Shown piece after piece: positions 21,453 to 30,236 of a stretch of DNA of 64,000 bases. The stretch is from Paractinoplanes ovalisporus (GTDB lineage: Bacteria > Actinomycetota > Actinomycetes > Mycobacteriales > Micromonosporaceae), in NCBI RefSeq assembly GCF_016834655.1, contig NZ_JAENHP010000011.1:248001-312000 (forward strand). The letters are read 5' to 3'. How positions within the stretch are numbered: position 1 is the stretch's first letter; each line of letters opens with the position of its first letter. The notes beneath the pieces are model-generated. The model was not told where the DNA came from. It saw only the letters and a list, made by a program, of their open reading frames with translations, and searched no databases. Position numbers and translations under genes: made by a program.

Positions 21453-22925
21453 TTGTCCTCACGCCGCCAGATCCTGCGCTTCGGCGCCGCGACCGGCATA
21501 GTCGCCGCCTCCGGCGCGGGCGCCGGCTACTTCCGCACCCAGGCCGCCGCGGCCGAGGTGCGTCCGGCCCCGTCGGCAACCCCGTCGGCGCGGCCGGTGG
21601 CCACTCCCCCGGCCTTCTCCGTGCCGCTCAGCGTCCCGCCGACGCTGCGCCCGTCGAAGGTCACCGCCGACACCGACTACTACGAGATCACCATCGGCAA
21701 GAGCCACGCGAACATCGTCCCCGGCGCCCGCACCGAGGTGCTGACCTATCAGGGCAGCTATCCGGGGCCGACGATCCGCGCCCGGTCGGGCCGCAAGGTC
21801 GTCATCAAGCAGCGCAACCACCTGGACGAGCCGGCCTCGGTGCACCTGCACGGCGGCTCGGTCGAACAGGCCAGCGACGGCTCCCCGATGACGCCGATCA
21901 AGTCGGGCGGCTCGCAGATCTACACCTATCCCAACCTGCAGCCGCACGCGAACCTGTGGATGCACGACCACACCCACCACCTGGAGTCCGAGCACCTCTA
22001 CCGCGGGCTCGCCAACCTCTACCTGCTGACCGACCGGATCGAGCAGTCACTGCCCCTGCCGTCCGGCCGCTACGACGTGCCGCTGATGCTCAGCGACGTG
22101 CGGCTCGACAGCAAGGGCCAGCTCGTCTACGAGATGGACGACGCCTTCAACCGTACGACGCTGCTGGTCAACGGCCGCCCGCGCCCGTACTTCAAGGTGG
22201 ACGCCCGCAAGTACCGGTTCCGCCTGGTCAACACGTCCAACCTGCGCATGTTCTGGCTCAGCCTCTCGGACGGCACGCCGCTCACGGTGATCGGTGCCGA
22301 CGGCGGCCTGCTCCCCGCCCCGTACGAGACGGAACGCCTTTTGATCTCGCCCGGCGAGCGCGCCGACCTGATCATCGACTTCTCGAAGTACGCCCCCGGC
22401 ACCCAGCTGATCCTCAAGAACGACCTGCCGCCCGGCGACCCCTCGCTGATCGGCGAGGTCATCCGCTTCGACGTCGGCCGCAAGGTCCGCGACACCAGCT
22501 CGGTCCCGGCCACGCTGCGCACGCTGCCCGCCGTCCCCGAGGCCGACACCACCCGCCAGATGGTCATGTACATGGACGAGGTCGGCGCCGGCACCAACGC
22601 GTTCCTCAACGGCAAGGCCTTCGACGCCGGCCGCATCGACATCGACATCAAGCACGGCAGCACCGAGGAGTGGATCCTCACCAACACGAGCCAGACCATC
22701 CCGCACAACTTCCACACCCATCTGGTGCAGTTCCGGGTGACCGGCCGCAACGGCGGTCCCGCGACCGGCTTCGAAACCGGCCTCAAAGACACCGTGCTGC
22801 TGTGGCCGGGCGAATACGTCACGCTGCGGGCCACTTTCGACACCTACCGCGGCGTCTTCCCCTACCACTGCCACATGGTCGATCACAGCGCGATGGGCAT
22901 GATGGCCCAGATGCGCATCGCCTGA
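21453..22925 (+). CDS. Secreted multicopper oxidase (CotA/bilirubin oxidase/phenoxazinone synthase-like), Tat signal
   Basis: A 490-residue three-cupredoxin oxidase that couples oxidation of phenolic or metal substrates to reduction of O2 to water. All four copper-ligand motifs are present: HLHGG (His131, His133), HDHTHH (from His171), HNFHTH (from His418) and HCHMVDHSAMGMM (from His472, with the axial Met). The N-terminus SSRRQILRFGAATG is a twin-arginine signal followed by an Ala/Pro-rich linker, so it is probably exported folded. The start is TTG at 21453, with AAGGAGAG five nucleotides upstream; no better start exists. It is followed by a GC hairpin. Its role could be pigment formation, lignin-derived phenol oxidation or copper handling; the sequence does not decide. 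It lies just outside the polyketide genes. Confidence 0.92.
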   Translation: MSSRRQILRFGAATGIVAASGAGAGYFRTQAAAAEVRPAPSATPSARPVATPPAFSVPLSVPPTLRPSKVTADTDYYEITIGKSHANIVPGARTEVLTYQGSYPGPTIRARSGRKVVIKQRNHLDEPASVHLHGGSVEQASDGSPMTPIKSGGSQIYTYPNLQPHANLWMHDHTHHLESEHLYRGLANLYLLTDRIEQSLPLPSGRYDVPLMLSDVRLDSKGQLVYEMDDAFNRTTLLVNGRPRPYFKVDARKYRFRLVNTSNLRMFWLSLSDGTPLTVIGADGGLLPAPYETERLLISPGERADLIIDFSKYAPGTQLILKNDLPPGDPSLIGEVIRFDVGRKVRDTSSVPATLRTLPAVPEADTTRQMVMYMDEVGAGTNAFLNGKAFDAGRIDIDIKHGSTEEWILTNTSQTIPHNFHTHLVQFRVTGRNGGPATGFETGLKDTVLLWPGEYVTLRATFDTYRGVFPYHCHMVDHSAMGMMAQMRIA

Positions 22926-22933
22926 TCGACGAC

Positions 22934-22969
22934 CGCGCCCGGACCCGCACGACTCGGGGTCCGGGCGCG
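22934..22969. terminator. GC-rich stem-loop between convergent genes
   Basis: A perfect 13-bp stem (CGCGCCCGGACCC, 22934-22946, with its complement 22957-22969) closes a 10-nt loop. There is no U tract. It lies between the oxidase stop and the end of the minus-strand membrane protein gene. Confidence 0.65.
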
Positions 22970-22983
22970 CGTCCCGCTTGCGC

Positions 22984-23400
22984 TTATTTTCCCGTACGGG
23001 GTTGAGCCGTGCCCGCCAGCCCAGGCACAAGGATCAGCGCCGCCACCAGGTGCAGCAGCGCCAGAGAAACCTTCGCGCCCGTGGTCAGCCCGCCGGCCGG
23101 GCCACCCAGCGACAGCAGCAGCACCACCGCCCCGACGATCGTGAAAACCCGCCCCGGGTTGGCCGTCCAGCGCTCCAGCAGCGCGAGCACACCCCACCCG
23201 GCGAACCCGGCCACGACCGTCGCAATGATCACCGCGGCCAGCCCGACCGTCTGCTCGGCGCCTCCCGTCTTCGCGCGGATCTCGACTCCGAAGGCCAGGT
23301 GCGCGATCACCCACACCACGGCCGTAGCCACCGCGGCCACCAGAATCGTGATCAGCCGCCGTTGGGTCACTCCGCGGCCGGTACCAACAACATTCGCCAC
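22984..23400 (-). CDS. Small four-helix membrane protein, DUF6069-like
   Basis: A 138-residue protein with four hydrophobic segments: about 16-38 (LITILVAAVATAVVWVIAHL), 50-72, 84-103 and 108-130. The short charged ends and the helix spacing resemble the DUF6069 family of actinobacterial membrane proteins, whose function is unknown. The GTG start at 23400 is preceded by GAGG six nucleotides upstream. It is convergent with the multicopper oxidase and stands alone. No catalytic motif is visible. Confidence 0.7.
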   Translation of the reverse strand: MANVVGTGRGVTQRRLITILVAAVATAVVWVIAHLAFGVEIRAKTGGAEQTVGLAAVIIATVVAGFAGWGVLALLERWTANPGRVFTIVGAVVLLLSLGGPAGGLTTGAKVSLALLHLVAALILVPGLAGTAQPRTGK

Positions 23401-23603
23401 ACGCCACCTCGCCGTCGATCCCCATCAATCGTCCAGCCTGACGTTAACGGCGTTCGCACCGAGAATTCCTTAAAGTCCGCGCTGCCCGGGTTCCTCCGGC
23501 CAGGCGTTCGGTCGAAGCCCGGCTGCGCTGCGCCAGGCATTGCTTTCCCCCCGATGCGGTCGCTGCCTTCCCCGACAACCAGGCGCGGGACCAGACCCTG
23601 CGC

Positions 23604-24722
23604 ATGCTGGTGAAGCCGAGCGTCGCCGGCACGAGCTGGCGCATCCGGGTGACCAACGAGTTCGGCACGCGGCCGGTGACCTTCCAGCGGGCGTACGCGG
23701 GAAGGCAGTCGACCGGCGCGAACGTGGCGCCCGGCACCAACCGTCCCCTGACGTTCGCCGGACGCTCGTCGGTCACCGTGCCCGCCGGCCGCGCCGCCTG
23801 GAGCGACCCGGTGCCGGTCAAGGTGTCCGACGCCCAGACCCAGCGCCTCGCGGTGAGCCTGTTCGTGGCCGGCGCGAGCGGCCCGATGACATGGCACGCG
23901 GCCGGTTTCACCACGTCCTACCTGTCCGATCCGGGCGCCGGCGACCACACCGCCGACCGCGCCGACACGGCGTTCCCGCACTCGACCACGTCCTGGTTCT
24001 TCCTCTCCGAGGTGCAGGCGCAACGCCCCGCCACCTCGACCGTCGTGGCGTTCGGCGACTCCATCACCGACGGCTTCTTCTCCACCATCAACGGCGACGA
24101 CCGCTGGCCCGACGTCCTGCAACGCCGCCTGAACGAGCGCCCGTCCGCGCGCGGCCCCGTCTCGGTGGTGACGCAGGCGATCTGCGGCAACATGGTGACC
24201 CGCATCGGCCGGACCCCGGGCGGGTGCACACCGTGCGACGGTCCCCCGGCTCTCGACCGCCTCGACCGCGATGTCCTCGACGTTCCCGGCGTACGGGTCG
24301 TCATCCTGCTCGAGGGCATCAACGACCTCGGCGGCGGCAACGCCACGGCCGACCAGGTCATCGCCGGTTACCAGGAGATCATCCGCCGGGTCCACGCCCG
24401 GGGCATCAAGATCATCGGTGCCACCCTGACCCCGTCCGCGGGCACCGCGTTCGGCCTCTACGGCACGCCCGAGACCGACGCCAAGCGCCGCGCGGTCAAC
24501 CACTTCATCCGCACCAGCGGCCAGTTCGACGGGGTGGCCGACTTCTCCGCGGTCACCGAGGACCCGGCCAACCCCGGGCACCTGAAGCCGGCCTTCGACA
24601 CCAACAGCAGCGTCGGCGGGCCCGGCGACCACCTGCACCCCAACCGGGCCGGCTTCCTGGCCATGGGTGGCGCCGTCGACATCGCCCAGATCCAGCGCTA
24701 CGCCCTCGCCCCGGCGGCCTGA
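23604..24722 (+). CDS. SGNH/GDSL-family hydrolase, apparently missing its N-terminal signal region
   Basis: Residues 140-372 carry the SGNH esterase blocks: GDSITDG with the catalytic Ser, a block II Gly (GNMVTR), block III Asn in EGINDLGG, and DHLHPN with the catalytic Asp and His. An N-terminal beta-rich domain (about 1-130) precedes it, as in actinobacterial secreted SGNH proteins. Those begin with a signal peptide and about 40-60 more residues. Here homology-like sequence (FPDNQARDQTLR) continues upstream of the ATG in frame to about 23568, but no ATG, GTG or TTG start, ribosome binding site or signal peptide is found there. The gene may be 5'-truncated and possibly not functional. The substrate of these hydrolases is usually an acyl or acetyl ester of a polysaccharide or lipid. 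Confidence 0.75.
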   Translation: MLVKPSVAGTSWRIRVTNEFGTRPVTFQRAYAGRQSTGANVAPGTNRPLTFAGRSSVTVPAGRAAWSDPVPVKVSDAQTQRLAVSLFVAGASGPMTWHAAGFTTSYLSDPGAGDHTADRADTAFPHSTTSWFFLSEVQAQRPATSTVVAFGDSITDGFFSTINGDDRWPDVLQRRLNERPSARGPVSVVTQAICGNMVTRIGRTPGGCTPCDGPPALDRLDRDVLDVPGVRVVILLEGINDLGGGNATADQVIAGYQEIIRRVHARGIKIIGATLTPSAGTAFGLYGTPETDAKRRAVNHFIRTSGQFDGVADFSAVTEDPANPGHLKPAFDTNSSVGGPGDHLHPNRAGFLAMGGAVDIAQIQRYALAPAA

Positions 24723-24748
24723 CCTCTCGGCCGATCGTCGTTGCTTCC

Positions 24749-24776
24749 CGGCCGGGCGGCTCGTCCCGCCCGGCCG
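24749..24776 (+). terminator. GC stem-loop after SGNH hydrolase
   Basis: CGGCCGGGCGG (24749-24759) and CCGCCCGGCCG (24766-24776) form a perfect 11-bp stem with a 6-nt loop. No U tract follows. It separates the hydrolase from the dynamin-like operon. Confidence 0.65.
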
Positions 24777-24906
24777 ATTCGTCGCCCTTCGTGTCACTGC
24801 CGCCCCACGCGTAACCGATCGTGAGAGGGTCGGTCGGTGACCGAGGATGATCATCGGTCCGTTCCCGCGTGACCGGTGGTGGGCCGGTAGGAAGTGACGA
24901 CCAAAG

Positions 24907-27900
24907 GTGACGACAGAAGTGCGGTCTCTCGAGGAGGCCGTCCGTTCGGCCGTCGAGCAGGGACACGCGGAGCTCGAGCTCCTGGACGACATCACCGGCA
25001 CGCTGATCGGTGCGTTCGCGCACGGGGCGACCGGCGCGCACGCCCGGCTGGACGACTTCACCCGGGCGTTCCCGGACGAGCTGCGCCGCCACCTCGACCG
25101 GGAACGCGGATCGCTCGGGTCGTTCAACATCGCGTTCTTCGGGCGTACCGGCGCCGGCAAGAGCACCCTGCTGTCGACGTTCGGGCGGCTCGACGGCGAG
25201 TATGTCTCCCCCGGTGAGAGCGACTGCACCACCGACATCCGCCCGATCGACTGGCGCGACTGCCGGCTCTACGACACCCCCGGGACCAACGGCTGGGGCC
25301 GCACCCGCAGCCGCGAGGTCCTCGAGGCCGAGGCCCGCCGGGCGGTCGAGATCGCCGACATCGTTCTGCTGTGCTTCGACAGCCAGTCGCAGCAGGCGAT
25401 GGAGTTCCAGAAGATCGCCTCGTGGATCCGCGCCCACGGCAAGCCGGTGGTGGCCGTCCTCAACGTCCGCAACGCCCGCTGGCGCCACCCGGCCAAGGTC
25501 CGGCCGGCATCGCGCCGCAACCTGTCCGAGCCGGTGCGCCAGCACGTCGACAACATCCGCACCCACCTGGCCCAGATCGAGCTGCACGACGTCCCGGTGG
25601 TCGCGATCAACAGCCGGCGGGCCCTGTTCGCCCGCGCCTCGACCCCTTTCCGCGGCCCGGCCCAGAAGGACTTCCACCACGAGCGGGAGGCGTTCGGCCC
25701 GGACTACCTCGACCGCTGGTCGAACATCGGCGCCCTCGAAGACCTGATCGTCGCCGCGATCGCCGAGGGCGGCGCCGACCTGCGGCTGGCCGCGCTCCGC
25801 GAGGACATCCGGTCCCGGGTCCGCCACGGCATCGGCGAGCTCGAAGACCTGGCTGCCACGGTCGAGCGGGAGGCCGCGGCCCTCGAGGACGAGGTCGAGT
25901 CGCTGTTCGCCGTGGTGGGCTATCCGGAGGAGGCCGAGCGGGCCCGCTGGCTGCACGAAGCGGAGTCCGGGGCCGATCTGGTCGACGGGTCGGAGAAGGC
26001 GCGCGGCGACCGCCCGTACACGTCCCCGGTCCGCGGCTCCCTGGACCGGTTCGTCCGGCACCTCGCCGCCTCGCACTTGTCCGGCGCCCGCCAGCAGGCG
26101 ATGGCCCGGGCCGACGAGCTCATCCGGAAGGCGTTCGACAAGCAGACCGCGTACGACGAAACGAAGTTCCGGGAGGCCGTCTTCGATCAGGCCGCCCTGG
26201 ACACCGCGATCAAGGCCGTCGAGGAGGGGCGCCGGTCGTTTCTGCAACGCGAGCTCGAAGCCGCGGTGGACGACCGGTCCCTGGGGTACGGCGGAGCGGC
26301 CGCGCACGCCGCCAAGGTGCTCGGCAACAAGGGTGGCGGCATCGCGGGCGACCTGCTGCGCGGATCCGGCATCGCGGTCGGCGCGGGCGCGGTGGCCGTG
26401 CCGTTCGTGGCCGTCGCCATCCTGTCCAACCCGGTAGGCTGGGCCATCGGCCTGACCGCGCTGGGCGTCGGCATCGCCGGACAGGTCGGCCAGCACTTCG
26501 GCAAGAAGATCACCAAGGACTCGTCGGACCAGGCCCGCAAGGCGAGGGCCCGCGCGATCGCCGACAGCCACCACGCCGTCGGCCAGACGTTCGACGGTTA
26601 TGAGGAGGCCATCGTCCGCGACAGCCGCGAAGGGGCGTGGACGCTGCTCGCCCCGGCGGTCAGTGAGTCGCTGCGCGCCGCGACCGCGCTGCGCACGGCC
26701 GGGCACCGGATCGCCGAGCTGATCGACAGCCTGCGGGCCGCCGAGGACGGCATCAATCCCGCGCCGCCGGTGACCGATGTCCTGCTGCGGGCGCAGCGCC
26801 GGATGGGCGCGACCCCGGCCGCGGTGACCCGGGCGCTGCTGGGCGAGGACTGGCTCGAATCCGCCGTCGACCACCAGCCGGCGTCGATCGGTGACGCCGC
26901 CCGCGAGGTGTACGCCCGCCGCGCGGAAGAGGACCACAGCCGCCTGACGCGGGTGCTGGCCGGGGTGTGGGACACCGCGACGGCCGTGCGGGTCCGCTCG
27001 TGGCGCGACGACCTCGGCGCCGCGGCCCGGCACGACCCGGAGCTGTTCGACATCGAGCGCACGTTCTGGCGGGTGGAGGCGGCACGGCCGGCCGTCGTAG
27101 TGCTCGGCGACTACAACTCCGGCAAGTCGTCGCTGATCCGCCGGATCCTGGTCGACCGCGGAGAGCGACCGCCGGCGGCGTTCGACATCCGGGCGACACC
27201 CGCGACCGCCACGGCGAGCCGCTACCCGCTGGGTGGCTTTGATCTGGTCGACACGCCGGGCCTGCAGAGCGGCGACGGCGGGCACGACGCGACGGCGTTC
27301 GCGACGGTCGCCGAGGCCGCCCTCGCGGTCGTCGTCGTCCACAACAATCTGATGGTCGGCGACACCCGGGCACTGGAGGAACTGGTCGCGGCCAAGGGCG
27401 ACCGGACGGTGTTCCTCATCAACCGCTGTGACGAGCTCGGCGTGGACCCGCTGACCGCCCCCGAGCAGTATCTGAACCTGCAGGACCGCAAGCGCGAGGA
27501 GCTGCGGGCGGCCTTCACCACGCGGTCGGTCGACATCGGTCTCGACCGGATCCACTGCCTGTCCGGCGACCCGTTCGGTCTCATGAGCGACGCCGCCCCG
27601 GCCGAGCGGGCCGACTTCGACGAGAACCGCGCGTGGGACGGCGTCGACGCGGTCACCGGCGCGCTGTCCGGACTCACCGACGAGCAGCGCTCGGCGGCCG
27701 CTTCGGTGGCGGCGTTCGACGCGGCGGTCACCGACCTCAAGCGGCACCGGCAGGGCCTGCGGGAGATCCGGGCCGACGGCGAACGGGAACTGAAGCGCTC
27801 GGAACCGCTGATCGAAGCCCTCCGGGCCGCGGTGAAGGACGCCGGCCTCCTCGAAGGGTCCCTGCGCGAGGACGCCCGCCGCATCGTGACCGCGCACGTG

Positions 27901-28659
27901 GTGACGGCCAAGGCCGAGGTCGCGCGGGTCGACCGCGGGGACGCCGGCAAACTGGCCCATCTGGTCGACTCGTGGTGGCGGACGCCCGCGTTCGAGGCCG
28001 ACCTCGACCGGTTCCTGGCCGACGCCGCCCGCAAGCTGGCCGACTGGCACACCGACCACGTCTCGGCCATCGGCCGCGAGCTGCGCGCCGCCGAGTTCCA
28101 GGTGGCGCCCGAGTTCGCAGCCGCGTTCGAGGCCGCCGAAGGCACGGCCTGGCACGAGAACGTGACCGAGAAGGCGGGCATCGTCGCCGACGTCGCCGCG
28201 AAGGCGGCCAAGATCCTGGGCAACCGGGACGCGGTCTACACGATCGGCAAGTTCTTCGACGTCAAGTTCAAGCCGTGGGGCGCGGTGAACGGCGGTCTCA
28301 AGGTCGCCAAGGTGGGTGCGGTCCTCGGGGCGATCGCCACCGCCGCCGACATCGCGTCGATGGCCACGGACGCCCAGAAGGACGGCAAGCACCGGGCCCA
28401 GCTGGAGTCGGCGGCGCAGGCGATCGACGAGGCCGGGGCCGCCCTGGTCGACCAGATCATGCAGGGCGAACAGGGCGACGGTCCGGTCGGTTTTCTCGAG
28501 GCGCGGGCCGGGGAACTCGGCGCACTGCTCGACGAGCACCTCGGCCGGGCCGCGTCGATCACCGGACGGATGCGGTCGGCCCAGACCCGGGCGGCGATGG
28601 CCGGGGCCCTGATCGCGGCCGCGGACGAACTGACCGGCTCGTCGAAGGGGAATGAGTGA
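24907..28659 (+). CDS. Large dynamin-like protein with two GTPase domains
   Basis: This 1250-residue protein has two separate P-loop GTPase domains. The first has GRTGAGKST (79-87), switch Asp in DTPG (123-126) and an unusual G4 element NVRN (186-189). The second has GDYNSGKSS (734-742), DTPG (782-785) and a recognisable NRCD. Between them lie long helical stretches and one strongly hydrophobic segment (about 489-525, ending in GWAIGLTALGVGIAGQVG) that could insert in or cross the membrane. The end (about 1000-1250) is again helical with a second Ala-rich segment. This layout suits bacterial dynamin-like proteins, which remodel membranes by GTP-driven assembly. The GTG start has only AGGAAG 12 nt upstream; no better start is seen. 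It overlaps the next GTPase gene by 4 bp (GTGA). Exact role unknown. Confidence 0.82.
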   Translation: MTTEVRSLEEAVRSAVEQGHAELELLDDITGTLIGAFAHGATGAHARLDDFTRAFPDELRRHLDRERGSLGSFNIAFFGRTGAGKSTLLSTFGRLDGEYVSPGESDCTTDIRPIDWRDCRLYDTPGTNGWGRTRSREVLEAEARRAVEIADIVLLCFDSQSQQAMEFQKIASWIRAHGKPVVAVLNVRNARWRHPAKVRPASRRNLSEPVRQHVDNIRTHLAQIELHDVPVVAINSRRALFARASTPFRGPAQKDFHHEREAFGPDYLDRWSNIGALEDLIVAAIAEGGADLRLAALREDIRSRVRHGIGELEDLAATVEREAAALEDEVESLFAVVGYPEEAERARWLHEAESGADLVDGSEKARGDRPYTSPVRGSLDRFVRHLAASHLSGARQQAMARADELIRKAFDKQTAYDETKFREAVFDQAALDTAIKAVEEGRRSFLQRELEAAVDDRSLGYGGAAAHAAKVLGNKGGGIAGDLLRGSGIAVGAGAVAVPFVAVAILSNPVGWAIGLTALGVGIAGQVGQHFGKKITKDSSDQARKARARAIADSHHAVGQTFDGYEEAIVRDSREGAWTLLAPAVSESLRAATALRTAGHRIAELIDSLRAAEDGINPAPPVTDVLLRAQRRMGATPAAVTRALLGEDWLESAVDHQPASIGDAAREVYARRAEEDHSRLTRVLAGVWDTATAVRVRSWRDDLGAAARHDPELFDIERTFWRVEAARPAVVVLGDYNSGKSSLIRRILVDRGERPPAAFDIRATPATATASRYPLGGFDLVDTPGLQSGDGGHDATAFATVAEAALAVVVVHNNLMVGDTRALEELVAAKGDRTVFLINRCDELGVDPLTAPEQYLNLQDRKREELRAAFTTRSVDIGLDRIHCLSGDPFGLMSDAAPAERADFDENRAWDGVDAVTGALSGLTDEQRSAAASVAAFDAAVTDLKRHRQGLREIRADGERELKRSEPLIEALRAAVKDAGLLEGSLREDARRIVTAHVVTAKAEVARVDRGDAGKLAHLVDSWWRTPAFEADLDRFLADAARKLADWHTDHVSAIGRELRAAEFQVAPEFAAAFEAAEGTAWHENVTEKAGIVADVAAKAAKILGNRDAVYTIGKFFDVKFKPWGAVNGGLKVAKVGAVLGAIATAADIASMATDAQKDGKHRAQLESAAQAIDEAGAALVDQIMQGEQGDGPVGFLEARAGELGALLDEHLGRAASITGRMRSAQTRAAMAGALIAAADELTGSSKGNE

Positions 28660-30236
28660 CCGTGGTCGACATCAACGCCGTACGGGAATGGCTGGGTCGT
28701 CTGCCCGGAGGATCACCGGCCGGGGCGCAGTCGGACGACTGGGAGGTCTTCGCCAAGCAGGACCGTCCGGTCGTGACGCTGTTCGGCTCGTACGACACCG
28801 GCAAGAGTTCGCTGCTGCGCCGGTTGCTGGTCGACGCGGGCCGGGAGGTTCCGGGCTGGCTCACCATCAGCGCCCGCCACGAGACCTTCGAGGTCAACGA
28901 CGCCGAGTTCGACGGCTGCGTCCTGCGGGACACCCCCGGCTTCAGCGTCGGCGGTTCCGACCTGCGCGCCCGCACCAACACGGGCCGGGCGATGGCGGCG
29001 GTCGGGCTCACCGACGTCGGCGTCGCGGTGCTGACCTCGCAGCTGGCCACGGCCGAACGGGACCTCCTGCAGGAGCTGGTCGCCCAGCGCTGGCCGGCCG
29101 GGACGATGTGGTTCGTCATCTCGCGCTTCGACGAGGCGGGGGTGGACCCGGAGTACGACCTCGCGGACTACCGGGAACTGCGCGACCGCAAGGTCAGCGA
29201 GCTGCGGGATCTGTTCGGCCTGGACGAGCGGGCCCGGATCTTCGTCGTCGCTCCCGACCCGTACCAGACGGCCGGCTCCTTCACCGATCTCGACCGGACG
29301 ACCTGGGACGAGTTCCGGGGCTGGGACGGCATGGACGACCTGGCCGGCGCGCTCGCGGCGGTGTCGTCGTCGCCGGACCGCCCCGAATGGCGTGCGGCGG
29401 CCGGGCAGCGTTACTGGGCCCGGGTTCTGGACGAGACCGTGACCGAGCTGCGGGCCCAGCTGGCCGACTACACGACCCAGGCCCAGGTGGCGGCCCAGGG
29501 CGTGGCCCGCCGCGAACTCTGGGAGAACGAGCTCGACGCCCTCGACAAAGCCGCCCGGGCCGGCCTCGACGGTCTCGTCGACGAGGTCGTGCGACGCACC
29601 TGGGATGCGAACGCGGACGACCTGAAAACCGAGATCCAGCGCGCCTTCGACGATTGGTTCACCCGGCACGAGGTTCGCCTCCAGCGGCTGCGGCAGTCGG
29701 TCCGCAAGACCAAGGAACGCGAGCGGGCCCGGCCGTCCTGGGCCGGGTTCGCCGCCCTGGTCGAGAACCTCGGATCCGATCAGACGACCGGACAGCCGGA
29801 GGGCAGCGACATCTCGGGACACGTCGAAACGGTCGGTCCCATGCTGATCGGGGTGCTGCGGGCCGCGACCGAAGTGGCCGGCACGCCCTCGGGCCGCAAG
29901 GCCGCGGCCAAGGCGGCGAAGACGGCGGGGCGTCTGGGCAAGGGCATCGGCGTCGCCGAGGCGGTCCTGCCCCTCGCCGTGCACGTCGCGAAGTTCGTCG
30001 ACGAGAAGCGGTCGGACCAGGCCCGCCGCAACGAGGAACGGGCCGCTGTCGACGCCCGGCAGCAGGTCGTCGCCGAGTGCACGCAACGCGCCCGCGAGGC
30101 CTGGCAGCCGTTCGTCGACGACGTGCGCGACGAGATCGTTGCCGAGACCGCCGACCAGGTCGCCCTCGACGCCCAGCTGCGCGATCTGGTCGGACAGCTG
30201 GAGAGGGCCGTGGCCGAGGGCGAGAACCTAAGCTAG
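28656..30236 (+). CDS. Dynamin-like GTPase, partner of the preceding gene
   Basis: A 526-residue protein with one GTPase domain at the N-terminus: P-loop GSYDTGKSS (44-52), DTPGF switch, and SRFDE in the place of the usual NKxD base-recognition motif. The rest is mostly helical, with a WENELDALDKAARAGL coiled region and an Ala/Gly-rich stretch around 405-455 that may touch membrane. It most resembles the second GTPase half of its neighbour (both have GKSSLLRRLL/GKSSLIRRIL), so the pair probably arose by duplication. The GTG start overlaps the upstream stop by 4 bp, so synthesis is coupled and a hetero-oligomer is likely, as for paired bacterial dynamins. It ends 9 bp inside the convergent phosphotransferase gene. 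Confidence 0.82.
   Translation: MTVVDINAVREWLGRLPGGSPAGAQSDDWEVFAKQDRPVVTLFGSYDTGKSSLLRRLLVDAGREVPGWLTISARHETFEVNDAEFDGCVLRDTPGFSVGGSDLRARTNTGRAMAAVGLTDVGVAVLTSQLATAERDLLQELVAQRWPAGTMWFVISRFDEAGVDPEYDLADYRELRDRKVSELRDLFGLDERARIFVVAPDPYQTAGSFTDLDRTTWDEFRGWDGMDDLAGALAAVSSSPDRPEWRAAAGQRYWARVLDETVTELRAQLADYTTQAQVAAQGVARRELWENELDALDKAARAGLDGLVDEVVRRTWDANADDLKTEIQRAFDDWFTRHEVRLQRLRQSVRKTKERERARPSWAGFAALVENLGSDQTTGQPEGSDISGHVETVGPMLIGVLRAATEVAGTPSGRKAAAKAAKTAGRLGKGIGVAEAVLPLAVHVAKFVDEKRSDQARRNEERAAVDARQQVVAECTQRAREAWQPFVDDVRDEIVAETADQVALDAQLRDLVGQLERAVAEGENLS

Noticed and set aside
24553..28539. A 1328-codon minus-strand frame
   Set aside because: Antisense of the dynamin-like gene; no domain, no start signal, Arg/Asp/Val-rich composition typical of GC shadows.
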